Below are positions 21,931 through 33,896 of a stretch of 64,000 nucleotides of DNA, piece by piece. The notes below the pieces were generated by a model. The model had not been told where the DNA came from and did no database searches. It saw only the letters and a program-made list of their open reading frames with translations. Positions within the stretch are counted from its first letter, which is position 1. Each line of letters starts with the position of its first letter. This DNA is from Linderina pennispora (lineage: Eukaryota > Kickxellomycota > Kickxellomycetes > Kickxellales > Kickxellaceae). The DNA lies in the NCBI RefSeq assembly GCF_002104995.1, contig NW_024468256.1:20001-84000 (forward strand), written 5' to 3'. Both the position numbers and the translations under genes were made by a program.

Positions 21931-22479
21931 GGTCTCTTTAGAAAAACAAGTAGCGAGTAAATTTGTTGAGAAGAGAGCGCTGACGACGAAGAAAAATGAA
22001 GACAGCCCATCCACGCGCAATTTCTTGTTTGCTCAAGCGAAACACACGGCGATTGTCTGATCACCGTTGATTCTCAATCAGCTGAATCCAGGTAGCTGAA
22101 TGTTCGTTAGCTCACTGGACCAGTGGTCGAACAGAGTTGACACGTGATTATAACCTCAGCCTTGTAGATAGACCACTCCAAAGTCAGCACTACTATTTTC
22201 TTGAGAATTTGCATCGGCGGTGGCCTACCCCGCACATTTCTGGACCATCTCACGAGTGCACGCATGTTTGGATCAGAAAGGCTACTACTCATATTCAGTC
22301 TGACAACGACCCGAGTATGTGGAGTGTCGACCAAACCAAAGAATGCTGCTGTTGACTATATGGTATCTGGCAGCTGCGACTTGCAAAATCCAACTCTTGC
22401 CCTATCACCCTTCCCTATCCCTCGAACCTTTGCTCTAACCGTGCATTAATATCCTTACTCACTCATTGACTACAAGTAC
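21931..22479. other. Intergenic region, divergent promoters of ALADIN and chitinase
   Basis: No protein-like frame is seen. It must hold the promoters of the two divergent genes. Confidence 0.5.
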
Positions 22480-25400
22480 ATGCTTGCGAAACTAGTGCTC
22501 TTGCTGCTCCTATGCAGCAGCAGCAGCGTTGTTGTTGTGAAACGCGCGGAGAGTTCAATATCAACTGTAACTCGAATCTCGTAATGTACTGGGGTCAGAA
22601 TAGCCACGGTGTAACCAACCCAGGCGAGAATCAGCTACCACTAGACGAGTATTGTGACAAAGAGTCGGGCGATGTCCTGGTGCTCTCATTCCTGTCCGAG
22701 TTCAACGCCGATGGCTTGCACCCGCCGGGTCTGAATCTAGCAAACGCGTGCGTCACAACCTTTACCAACACTACATTGCTTCACTGTCCGAATATTGGCA
22801 GGGCTATCACCCACTGCCAGAAACAGGGAAAAATTATTCTTCTCTCCATGGGTGGTGCCGCCGGCGCCTATGGGTTTGCCGATGATACGCAGGCTGAGCG
22901 ATACGCCGACAAGCTTTGGGACCTATTCCTTGGTGGTAACTCTATGACCCGGCCATTCGACGATGCGATAATTGACGGTGTGGATCTGGACATCGAGGGC
23001 GGGTCGTCGATCGGTTACGTGCGGTTTGTGCAGCGCATGCGCGAGCGATTCATCGAGATTCCGAACCGTCGGTTCTATGTGTCCGCTGCTCCACAATGCC
23101 CATACCCCGATTTCTACACCGGCCCAGTTCTTGACAACGCCTACCTCGACATGGTGTTTGTGCAGTTCTACAATAACTACTGTGGCGTCGACAAGCCTAA
23201 CTGGTTCAACTACGAGCAGTGGCATAACTGGGCGACCAATGTTGCACCGAACAAGGATGTCCGCATCTATATGGGCGTTCCTGGATCGCCGACTGCTGCC
23301 TAGCACAGGGTATATTGAGGGTGGTGCCTTGGAGGAGATCGTAAATGCAACCCGCAAACAGTTTGGTACATTCGGTGGCCTGATGGTCTGGGATGCGTCG
23401 CAAGCAGAGACCAATCGCGTATCACAGGACTTCACGTTCGCAAAGATGGCTGCCAAGCTGCTCGACTCGGATAAAAAGTGTACAGACGGTTCATTACCGA
23501 GTTCACCGGTGCCCGTGGTTGAAACCCAAACTACCACGTACATGGTGTCACAGACTGAGGTTATCACGACAACCGCCAACAACACAGCCTCGGGATTATC
23601 CAGTGTCAACTGGTTCGTCAAGCTCTGTTTCGGTGCCAGGCAGCTATTCGAGTTCCCCTGTGTCTGCCACCGGATCGTCTGAGGTGTCCGAATCCAAAAG
23701 TTCGTCCACTGCATCCAATGACACAAAGGGTGTCCAGGAGTCAAACACAGGCCCAAAGACTATCGTGCTTCCACCTCTAACGCAGGCGGCATCATCTAAT
23801 TCCAGCAGCAGCTCTTTGTCTGATTCCACTACGGTAACGGATGCATCGAAAGCAATTATGTCTACTATTATAGATGAGGATGGTGCGGAAACAGTTCATA
23901 ACAAACTTCCTGGTTACCGGTGGCAGACCTTCTGGGATGACTTTCATCATCAAGCGGTAGTGGGTCAGACACCAGTGAGACCGGATATGTCAGTTGCTGA
24001 AGCAGGAGGCGATACAGAAACGACCGATACCACCAACGACACAACTGGAGACATCCAGCGGCGATTCGTCCACACCAGCAGCTGATAGCGCCGATAGCGC
24101 CGATAGCACCGATAGCACCGATAGTACCGATAGTACCGATGGCACAGATCCTGGAACAGCTGTTGGATACAAATAACGATAGCTCGCCTACGGATACCAG
24201 CGACTCTCCGTCTCAAGGCAGCGTCGATGACGGCCCGGTTACCGTCGATGTCACGGTCACAGGCGACGGCATGGAGACTACTAGCACAGCGACAACCAAA
24301 CTCATCCACAAGACCAGCACCAGGACGCGCCGAGTCCACCTTGTTACCAGGCATGTCACCAAGCGTGTCCACAAGTTCCCTAACCCAGCTGGTGTTGCGA
24401 CCCTGGAAGAAACTGCATCGCCAACCAACAAGACCACATCAATTGTGACTCCGACATTCCCGCTGCCCATCGCCCGTTGCCCGCGCGCGGATCAGCCATG
24501 TGTAGGCGCTGGATTTGCCTGTAATGGGTACGAGTTCGGCCAGTGCATCAACAACCGCTGGCTAATGCGACCATGCAGTAACGATCGAGCGACTGCCTGT
24601 TTCAATGCTGGCCCAGACCTGATTGCTTGCGACTTCACCAAGGGCAGGTCGCTGCAGGTGTGTGATGATATTCTATCTCCTTTACCAGTTTGGCCGACTC
24701 GCATCCAATGTCCTGTTCCTGCGTGCTACTGACCAGGAGCGTGCCCTGAATACTCCGGTGTACCCAGTACCTAGCTCAACTTTGCCGTCAAGCACCAAGG
24801 TGCGCTAAGAAGAAGAAGGATGACGACGACGACGACGACGACAACGATAGCGATACTGAGGATGACGATGACGACTATGTCTACAACAAGTACGGCGAGA
24901 AGAAGAAGAACACGTCGTCGACGTCGTCATCAACCAACATGGAGCTTATCAAGGAGTCGGCTGGTATCAACCTTATCGACGATCACAACCGGCGCGAGGA
25001 CCCAGCGATGCTGATGGCCAAAGATCCTGAGGCATACTATGGCCCTGACGGCCATGTGCGGGCTGTTGGTGGTAATGTAGTCGACGACATGCGGAAGCAC
25101 CCCAAGTACCGTCCTAAGGATGAGCCTTACGACGAGAATCCACCAGTCGATGACCCCGAAGAGGGTGATGAGTACTCGGAGGGCGATGAGTTCATGCGCA
25201 AGCGTGATTACGGTGCTTGGGACGAAGAGCCCATGTCTGATAGCTCAGTTCCGTTGGCTGCGCCAATCTCAGGCACGGAGGCTGAGAAGGGCATGCATGA
25301 CCAGCTGGTTAAGCGAGGCGCCTAGTGACCTGACCGGTGCTGGAGTAACGATGGCTCATATCAACGACAAGGATTGGCGCTCACAGCTCGAGGACTTCTA

Positions 25401-26219
25401 TGCCATCTATGCACTCTATGCAGCGCTGGCAGGCACATCTAAGGATATGCAGCGGCAGCAGTTTGAGCGTGCCTATGATCGACCATATCGACGGCGACTT
25501 CTTGATCCCACCCAGGATGACGATCAAGTCTGGCTTCCCCATGCTCGCGCGCTTCACCTTTGTCCCACTGCGTGGTGAGGATAAGGACTTTTTGCACCAT
25601 CGCACCAAGGACGGGCTAGTCGAAGAGGATGTCCTGGTCATTGTCCGCATGCTGACCAACGAGCCGATTCCGAAGCGCTGGCGCATTGCACTGCCCATTA
25701 ACCTCAATGCGACAATGCTGCATACCAGCCGTGGTATGTTCTTCTCTGGAGATAACGTGTCGCCAGAATTGAAGTCCATCTATCAGCAGCGTGTGACATT
25801 CTACAACAAGCATATCCGCATTAACACAAACAAGAAACAGACTGGTATCGAAAACCAGCGGCTGGACGACATGGCGGCCGGACACAGCTCTAATGACACA
25901 TCAGTGCGGTCTGACACCAACGACTTTGCCTAAGGGACCCGATGACAGCAACCTGAAGCGCAACTTGATTGTGCCTTCGGTGATTTCACAGATCCTGCAC
26001 AGCAAGCCTGACGATCCGCTGCCGCCCGAGCTCCTTTACGAGCCTATTCCCAACGACCCTGCCGGTCACCTGTACGAGGTCAGATCTAACCCGGAGACCG
26101 AAAGTGAAAAGAAAATGGCCCTGTACTTCACTATCCGCGTCAAAACCAGGCCCGCACCTGGCGCCCATGTCATCAGCGCGCTGCCACACCCTATTCTCAG
26201 CTTCATTACCTCGTACTAG
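22480..26219 (+). CDS. Secreted GH18 chitinase with CBM19 and long C-terminal extension (many frameshifts)
   Basis: ATG 22480 gives a signal peptide (MLAKLVLLLLLCSSSS, then VVVVKRAE), followed one base out of frame by the class III GH18 start NLVMYWGQNSHG. The catalytic motif DGVDLDIEGG (DxxDxDxE with the acid Glu) is at about 22975-23004. The barrel continues in the next frame (YIEGGALEEIV, GGLMVWDASQA). A Ser/Thr-rich linker follows, including a 9-base minisatellite coding (S-T-D)n at about 24085-24140, then a CBM19-type Cys-rich chitin-binding module (CPRADQPCVGAGFAC ... GQCINNRW, about 24476-24620). An Asp/Lys-rich stretch and two beta-rich segments (FTFVPLRGEDKD, LYFTIRVKTRP) run to the stop at 26217. 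At least eight single-base shifts interrupt the model. The part after about 24770 could be a separate gene, but no credible start was seen for it. It would act on chitin in the wall or outside the cell. Confidence 0.75.
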
Positions 26220-26700
26220 CTCTCAATCTCGTCCTTTTATTATCAATTCACTTTCTTAAATTACACCCTCTATTTGCAATAAACCAGGCAGCTCTGCAAC
26301 ACCATTCTCGTGTGTATAGGTCAGTTCGTCTCAACTAAATAGGGGGTTGTTTCAGGCAATACCAGCCATTGATTATTGGTGTGTTTCTATAGTTCTCCAA
26401 GCGCCTGGTCTCTATGTTTTTGCTGATGTGGGGAGGCACTATGATTATTAGGCAATAATACACGCTGTTTTGTATCCGAACTAAGACCCTGTTCTCTGAT
26501 GTTCGAGCCTGCTTGTGGGGTTCGCCTGCCTATAGGGGCTCTGTCTTGGATGCAGCACTCCTGAGATTCACTAGGCATGTCTGTCAGCAGGCCATAAAGG
26601 GGTTTACACCAAGTAGATTCTTCTGAATCCTAGATAATTCATCTTGTCCTTTCGTCGTTGCTCTCTATACCATATCCCTAGTTACTTGATATTCCGACCA
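26220..26700. other. Intergenic region
   Basis: Contains the 3' flank of the chitinase gene and the presumed promoter of the next gene. No other gene is seen. Confidence 0.5.
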
Positions 26701-28581
26701 ATGCGCTATTTATATATCGCTTCAGGGGTTCTAACCATGTTCGGCTTGGCCGTCCAGCTAGCGAGCATTGCTGTGTCACGGGCAAATGCGACCAGCACTG
26801 AGGCACGGCTGGTGGCAGGCAACGAATACACCCTGTTCTGGTGCGGTGTCACTGGCACCATGCTCTCATGGACTGCTTTCCATCTGACAGCCAAGGCTTT
26901 TCAGCCAGAGTACACCGGATCTACTGCCAGAAACCTCAAGATGGGCAAGTTTGTGCTTGGTGTGCACACTCGTGTTACCCTCTGGTCAATCAATGTTGCA
27001 TTCGACTTTCGCCATCGCACTGGCTCTCATTACGCTTATGTTCAAGCAAGCCGACCATCAGCTTCCGGTCTGGGCTTTATTTACCTTCTTCCTTCCGGTA
27101 CTGGCATCGGCGATCGTGCTGCCTGTCGTATACAAGGAATACATGGCGAAAAACTCGATAGTGGAAGAGCTTGTCGACAATTTGGTATTGCCGCGCGAAA
27201 AGATCTTGGACGATGCACCAATCTCATCGTATATGACGTTGAAGACAGGACGGTCTCTTAGCCCCAAAACCAGACCGGCAGCAGTCATTGAGAGCGGATC
27301 AACTAAATTCAGCATGTATACCGGAGAGTCGTTTCCATTGTCTCAGCAGTATATTCGTAGCCCACTGAGTATTGCGTGGAGTCCTCCCCAGATGCGAGCG
27401 ATCCGCGAGCTAGAGGCCGAGATTGTTGGATCTGAATTCTACCCCAGATTCACCGCAAACGCTGCCTTCCCAGGTGTCATCTGATGAAGATAGTCCCCGA
27501 CTGTTGGCTCGCATCGGCCGTGCACTGCTTTCTGTTATCGAGTGTAGCATCTTGGCGTCTGTCCTGTCGATGACTTCGATGGTCTTGAGCATCCTTCTGC
27601 TGACTTCAGTCTCGCGCCAGCATCAGTATTCAACACATACTCCACTCATATACGGCAAGGCTGCCTCAGAGCTGGTCTCAATGAGCAGTTACGCAGATCA
27701 TTCGCCAAGAATTGCTGTGTTTTGTTCCGGTCAGCGGCAGCCGCGCACAAAGGGTGGTGTTTTTGCACCCCAGCACGCAACAATACTCATTGAACACCCT
27801 ATTGGGTATCCGTCACTGGTCGCTCGTTCGCTGCAGTTGTACTTTGTCGAGCATGGGCGCCGTGTCTGTATTTATGACCGTCCGGGATACATGGCCTCGC
27901 CGCTCGGATTTGCACCAGTGGCTCCGGAAGCAGTACATAAAGCACTCAGCCAGGAACTTTACGCCATAGGTGAATCTGGTCCGTTCTATGTCATTGGTGT
28001 TGACTCGGGGTCGGAGTTTGCGATGCTATTCCCGCACGACGATTATGTCTCGACTATTGGGATGGCGCTGGTCAGGCCAACACAGCTGGCTGTTGCAGGG
28101 CTTCTTTCAAATGGAACTGTGGCCTGAGCGCATGGAGCTGGCCAAACTCATGATCAAACACGAAGTGCTTGCCACCGATCGGCAGCGCTCGCTTGAGACC
28201 TTGGACAATCTCCGGCTACTTTCTGCTATTGGCTTTCTGTCGTCTGGCATACCCGCTGAGGCTACGATCCATGAATCTGACCGTGCACTGGCAGAATGGG
28301 CCTTTGCGAACCCGAACATGGCACAGATTCAGTACTTTGAACAGGTGAAGGTCGGGATGCTGGCAGATACAATTGAGGAAGAGATACAGCTCAGCAGCAA
28401 CACAAAGAGTATTCCAGTGGCAGTATTCGGCTTGGCACAAGATGCAGCAAAACGGAGCTTGTTCTCTAAGCTCTTGTCGAGCGCATTCGAGATCGAGTTG
28501 AGCGAATCCAATTCCGACAAACCGCTGACGCTGGGCACCATTGGCGAGCAAGTATCATGGCACATTCAGAGAATACACTAA
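26701..28581 (+). CDS. Multi-pass membrane protein with alpha/beta-hydrolase-like domain (frameshifts)
   Basis: ATG 26701 opens a hydrophobic N-terminus. About five membrane segments can be drawn: residues near 4-26, a second with LFWCGVTGTMLSWTAF, then in the next frame TFAIALALITLMF, WALFTFFLPVLASAIVLPVV and later SILASVLSMTSMVLSILLL. An alpha/beta-hydrolase-like region follows: VFAPQHATILIEHPIGY, RRVCIYDRPGY and the elbow VIGVDSGSEFAM, where the nucleophile position (Gly-Val-Asp-Ser-Gly) is Asp rather than Ser. The last frame runs through MELAKLMIKHEVL to the stop at 28579. Three shifts (near 26965, 27440 and 28110) are needed. A catalytic role is uncertain; a lipid- or ester-processing membrane enzyme is one guess. 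No family name can be given. Confidence 0.55.
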
Positions 28582-29531
28582 GAGTGCCGTGTTCTTCACC
28601 AGCCCAAGCCCAATTGTGCATTGCTTCAAACTTGTTCCAATCATATGCACCCGAAAATAAATGTATGCCAGCATGCAGTTGTGGATGCTGACAAAAACAA
28701 TGCCATGGCTTGTGATGCACATATGCAATGACGAAGAAAGCTTGCCAAGACCACCATCCGAGCAGATTAGTGTCCATCCGCCACTTGCTAAATATCTATT
28801 TTGTCGCTATGTTTCAGGTTATGTCAGATTCAGAATCCAGCTGGCTTTTGGCCAATGGAATCGCCTTCGTTGGCTATGGGGCTAGGAAAAGCCAGCTACG
28901 TTCCCGTATATGTTGCGTGGCAATCACGTTCAACAGTGTATCCAAAAAATGCCTTTCGGCCAATTTTTAGCGCGGACATGTATCTGTCGCCGAGAAAATC
29001 AAGGCTTGGTGGTGACTGTGCCATCTTTCTCCGCATTTCTCGGATCAACATGCCTTGCATCATGGGTGTCTTGAAAGCATGGTGGAATTCGATATTAGCA
29101 AAGAAATTGCAATCGTGCATAGTATGCTCATCGCCTTGTTGGGTTCGTAGGTGTCCACACCTTGGTTTATGCCTACTTGCATCGTGTCTTGTCAGCAGCT
29201 CGCACCGAGTGCAGTTGTACGAGAACATATCTCTAACAATAGTCCTGGCTGAAAGCCGAAGAGTGCGTGTGCATATGCATGCTGCAAGCAGCCCGCATAT
29301 CTGCCCTTGGCAGGTGCGTGAATGGGGTGTTTGGTGGCTAAAAGCGAGCGCAGTCCGCCGCAGACAAACAATGCGGAGGGGCACAGATACATATAAAAAT
29401 AGACCTTCCCTACTAGCTCCATGCACTCATTCGCGCCAGAATTACCAGCTCCCCGCTGCCTTCTATTCAGTATACCCTCCTTTTCGCCTCTACTTACGCT
29501 CCTTCTAATCCAACCTTCGTTGCTATTGAGC
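28582..29531. other. Intergenic region without a confident gene
   Basis: Both strands have moderately long open frames (for example 28896-29426 minus) with no domain or motif I can recognise. The last ~130 bases before 29532 are pyrimidine-rich with a TATAAAAATAG-type box near 29394, the likely promoter of the GH31 gene. Confidence 0.4.
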
Positions 29532-32125
29532 ATGAAAGTAACGTGTGGTATCCTTGCACTTGTGTTCCTCTCAGCCACTGCTGAGGCTCTTGCTATTGGC
29601 GACTCAAACCCGGCTCTGTTTTCCAAGCGTGATACCAGCGCGTGTCCTGGCTACAAGGTTGTCTATAAGCAAGACACTGCGACTGGATTCGCTGCATCAC
29701 TCACGCTCGCCGGCACGCCCTGCAATGTCTATGGCAAGGACATCAGCGACCTGAAGCTCGATGTGCGCTACGATTCAAAAAACCGCCTCCAAGTACATGT
29801 GCAGGACACTGCTGGCAAGCAGTTCCAGATCCCCAGCTCAGCCCATGCTTTGAACAATGGCCCCGGCGTCAGCAGCAGTGGCAGCAGCTTAAAGTTCAAC
29901 TACTTCCAGGACCCCAAGAACGGCTTTGGCTTCAAGGTGTCGCGCGGCAAGGACACGATTTTCGATACCACCGGACACCCGCTGATCTTTGAGGATCAGT
30001 ACATCGAAGTGACGTCCAATCTGCCCAGAGATGCTAACATCTACGGTATCGGCGAGACGCCCGACTGGTTCCGGCGCAGTACAACCAACAACACTAAAAC
30101 TCTATGGGCCCATGAAGCCTCTTCCATCCTTGGCCAGAACGTCTATGGCTCGCATTCGATCCACATGGAGCTGCGCAATAACAAGTTCCACGGCGCTTAC
30201 CTGCACAACTCGCACGGCATGGATATAGTGCTTGATAACAATGCAATCCAGTACCGGGTGCTGGGCGGAACCGCCGACTTTTACTTCTTCAATGGGCCGA
30301 CGGCACTTGATGTCATTGACCAGTACACCGATCTAGTTGGTCGTCCAGGCCGCATTCCGTACTGGGCACTGGGATTCCACAATTGCCACTATGGGTATGC
30401 AAATGTCTGGGAAGTAGAAGAGGTTGTGGCCAATTACTCCAAGGCCAATATTCCGCTCGAATCGCAGTGGGCAGATATTGACTACAAAGACAGATTCCTC
30501 GAGTTCACCTTCAGCCCCACAAACTTCCCGCTCAGTGAGATGCAGCGGTTTATTGGGCAGCTCCATGGAAATAACCAGAAAATGGTGCTCATCACCCACC
30601 CATCGGTTCATCGCAATTCTTCTTATGGACCCTATGCGCGCGGCAAGGCACAGGATGTATTCATCAAGAACCCCGATGGGTCGGACTATGTTAGCCAAGC
30701 TTGGCCGGGGTATGTCCTGTTCCCCGACTGGTTCTCCGCTAATGCCAATGACTGGTGGGCAGGCGAGATCGCACGCTTCCTTGATCAGCTTCCACTGGAT
30801 GGCCTCTGGTTAGATATGAACGAAGCGTCTGCCTTTTGCACTGGTAGCTGTGGCTCTGGTATCCCTGAGGAGGTGATCCCACCATTCCCCTTTGACCTTG
30901 ACCCTCCTCCTCCTCACCGCCCGCTCAACACCAGCAATACACTTTTGGTGCCGCCATACGCAATTCACAACCGTGAGATTGAGCTTTCGGATGTGACCAT
31001 CGAGACAACAGCTGTTCACGCCAACGGCGCGACCGAGTACAGCACGCACAACCTCTTCAGCTACATGCATGCCAAGGCTTCACACAATGCCCTGCTGAAG
31101 TACCGGCCCAACCAGCGCCCATTCCTGCTCAGTCCTGGAACAAGGCCTGGTTCGGGCGCCTTTACTGGCCACTGGACTGGTGATAATGCGGCTACCTTTA
31201 AGGACTTGCATATCACTATTGCGTCTATGCTCGACTTTGGCATATTTGGTATCCCGATGATCGGCTCCGATATCTGCGGCTTCTCTGGAGATACCACCGA
31301 GGAGCTGTGTGCGCGTTGGGCCGAGGTTGGCGCTTTCTATCCGTTTGCCCGCGACCACTATTTGGCAGGGTCGTTGCCACACGAATTATATCGCTGGGAG
31401 TCCGTGGCCGAGGCTAGCCGTCGTGCCCTGGGCATCCGGATACACTCTGCTGCCGTACTTCTACACTGCAAACCAATATGCTGTCGAGAAGGGCTGGCCG
31501 ATTGCCCGTCCCCTTGTGTTTGAGTTCCCAAGCGCCTCGCAGACTGTCGGCATCGACACGCAGTTCCTTATTGGTGACGGCGTTCTGATTTCCCCGGTCC
31601 TAACTGAGGGCGCCACCACTGTTGACGCCTTCTTCCCTGCTGGTGTCTGGTACGACTGGTACAACTACAAGGCCATCTGGGCGTCCAGCAATGTTGTGAA
31701 GCTTGATGCCCCACTTGAGCACGTCAACGTGCACATTCGCGGCGGCAAGATCATCCCGGCCCAGGTTCCAGCCATGACCACGGCTGAGTCGCGCAAGGGT
31801 GACTTCTCAATTATCGTTGCCTGCTAATGTTGAAGGTTCGGCTGAGGGCAAGCTGTACTGGGACGATGGTGAGACCCTGAGCACCGCACACAGGTGGGTC
31901 AGCTTTGCCTATCATGACTACAACCTGGCCATTAGCTCGACTAGTGGCAGCTACACGGTGTCACCTCCCCTGACCAAGATTGTCCTGCTGGGTGTTGGCG
32001 GTGTCACGTCTGTCAAGGCCAACGGAGTTTCGGTTAAGGCTAAATTCACTACACAGAACAACAGCACAGTCATCGAGGGGCTGAAAATCAGCCTCAGTGC
32101 CAACACCAAGATCAGGTTTGCTTAA
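29532..32125 (+). CDS. Secreted GH31 alpha-glucosidase (frameshifts near the 3' end)
   Basis: Starting at ATG 29532 (an upstream in-frame Met at 29421 would only lengthen the leader), a signal peptide MKVTCGILALVFLSATAEA is followed by a GH31 enzyme. The N-terminal beta domain contains YGIGETPDWFRR; the barrel has IPYWALGFHNCHYGY, the nucleophile motif GLWLDMNEASAF (about 30801-30836) and the acid/base region GHWTGDNAATF (about 31168-31200). After a shift near 31440 the frame continues YTLLPYFYTANQYA, PVLTEGATTVDAFFP, RGGKIIPAQ, and after another near 31820 the C-terminal beta domain with KLYWDDGET to the stop at 32123. GH31 enzymes release glucose from alpha-glucans and maltooligosaccharides; secretion points to external starch or maltose use. 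About 860 residues, normal for fungal GH31. Confidence 0.85.
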
Positions 32126-32495
32126 ATACGTGTCTCAAATAATTACATTCCGTCACGCTTGCTATCCTGATGCTGTAAAAGCTGCTACACATGGCAAACC
32201 GATTGCCTTCAATCTTACAAACATCATAACTATGCCGGTGTAAATCGCAATAATAAGAAAACAACGCGTGGGCACTAATTGGCTAACAAAACAGACGATC
32301 GCTTTGTCTATTGCTTGTATAATGTTAGTCGCCATGGATCATCAGCCGATGTTTTATAAAATGAAGTGCCACTATCTTGTTTTGAAGCTGAGTATAGAAG
32401 CAACCGCATCTTCCGCGTCGTCCTCTGTTTTCTCAGCTTTCCGCCTCGTCTATTGCAGCTTTTTTTACTTATTAATTGGCCGTTTACTCTCGAAT
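32126..32495. other. Intergenic region
   Basis: No gene. An upstream extension of the SDR frame from 32268 is open but AT-rich and unlike the family, so it is treated as leader. Confidence 0.5.
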
Positions 32496-33530
32496 ATGCT
32501 TCTGACAAAAATCGCAAACACCCTTGTTTACGGCCCTATGTGCGCAATGGCGCGCTGTGGACCGCTTATCTACCTTGGTGGTCTCATTGGTAGCTCGATT
32601 GACTTCAACTACTCGCTTATCTCCAAGGCATTTGTCGATTCGCAACAGGTCATCGACGATTATGTGCAATCGGCGATTTCTACGAATCCAGGCAAAGGGC
32701 GGGTTGCAGTTGTAACTGGAGCCAATTCTGGTATTGGTTTCGAGATCGCCAAGGCTATTGGACGTGCTGGATACCAGACCATCCTTGCGTGCCGCAACCA
32801 GAGACTGGGGGAAGATGCACTGAAAAGGATAGTGGAAGAGACTAAGTTGGATAACTTTGAATTGATGGCCCTCGATCTCGCCTCGTTCAAGTCGATCGAT
32901 AGATTCCTTGTGGAATTCAAGCAAAAGTACCACTCGCTGCATATTCTGGTCAACAACGCCGGGGTATTTCCAAGCGCATATGGCACAACCACCGATGGAA
33001 TCGAGTTGCAGTTTGGAGTTAACCATGTTGGCCCATTTTACCTTACCACCGCCCTTTTGGAACTGATAAAGCAGAGCGGAGGTTCCCGTATTGTCAACAC
33101 GTCGTCCTTCCTGGCATATATCGCTCCGCGCGTAGACACGTCCCTGGTCACCAATAAGGATCTGTACAACACAGGCGCTGCATACAGCAACTCCAAGCTT
33201 GCTGTCGCCATTTTCACCACTGCCCTTGCTAGGAAACTTGAAGGAAGCAATGTAACAGTCAACTCGATCCATCCGGGGTACGTGGCGACCAACATCTTCC
33301 GTGATATGAGCTTTGTCACAAAGATCCAGAATGCGCTATTTATCAACCCTACCCAAGGTGCCTTAACATCGATATACGCTGCCCTTTCGCCAGAGGCTGC
33401 CATTTTTACAGGGAAATTTCTTGTCCGCTGCCAAGAGAACATGGATCATCCATCAACCATGAGCATCAGCGAGCAAGACGAGATGTGGGCGTTTACTGAA
33501 GAGCTTATCAAGCAACATTCATTCAAGTAA
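32496..33530 (+). CDS. Short-chain dehydrogenase/reductase, retinol dehydrogenase-like (copy 1)
   Basis: 344 residues from ATG 32496, chosen because it opens a hydrophobic N-terminus like that of the paralogue at 61099-62151. The Rossmann motif TGANSGIG lies near residue 75, NNAG near 154, and the catalytic Ser and YxxxK appear as NTSS and YSNSK; HPGYVATNI follows. This is the classical SDR layout of the retinol dehydrogenase/WW-oxidoreductase-like group, which reduces or oxidises lipophilic alcohols and carbonyls with NADP(H). Anchoring to an internal membrane by the N-terminus is inferred. The frame is intact. It converges on the P450 at 36065-37654, mirroring the arrangement at the other end of the block. 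Confidence 0.85.
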   Translation: MLLTKIANTLVYGPMCAMARCGPLIYLGGLIGSSIDFNYSLISKAFVDSQQVIDDYVQSAISTNPGKGRVAVVTGANSGIGFEIAKAIGRAGYQTILACRNQRLGEDALKRIVEETKLDNFELMALDLASFKSIDRFLVEFKQKYHSLHILVNNAGVFPSAYGTTTDGIELQFGVNHVGPFYLTTALLELIKQSGGSRIVNTSSFLAYIAPRVDTSLVTNKDLYNTGAAYSNSKLAVAIFTTALARKLEGSNVTVNSIHPGYVATNIFRDMSFVTKIQNALFINPTQGALTSIYAALSPEAAIFTGKFLVRCQENMDHPSTMSISEQDEMWAFTEELIKQHSFK

Positions 33531-33896
33531 TCCTAGTAGCCAGACTACAAGTGCTTCAATTAAACAACACATATTTTAGAAATTGAGCGAAAAGGGTTTC
33601 CTATTCAACTACAGTTAAACGCTGCGCAGTATTTAGTATACACACGACTCTATATGGTATGCTAGAAATTCTTTTTGAGTTTAAAGCAATCCTGTGTGCT
33701 TTAATTCTAAGCAACCTCAATTATAATTGGTTTCAGCGAAGATACTATAGTTGCTCTGCTCGCGATGCGAGCTCGGCTGCTAGTCAGCATGGGTTGACAC
33801 GTCGATAAGAGCATCACGGCGAACCGGTCATTTGAACGTGTCGGATGGTTGTTGGTGTAATGGCGATCATGGACATCTCCCATCTTGGTGGCCTGC
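33531..33896. other. 3' flank of the SDR gene and of the Fanzor remnant
   Basis: No coding frame is recognised. On the minus strand this is the stretch immediately downstream of the Fanzor coding remnant, where a guide (omega) RNA and right element end would lie in an intact element. No clear terminal repeat was found by eye. Confidence 0.4.

Noticed and set aside
28896-29426. 176-codon open frame on the minus strand in the GH31 upstream region
   Set aside because: No signal peptide, domain or motif is recognisable, an equally long frame overlaps on the other strand, and it covers the likely GH31 promoter.
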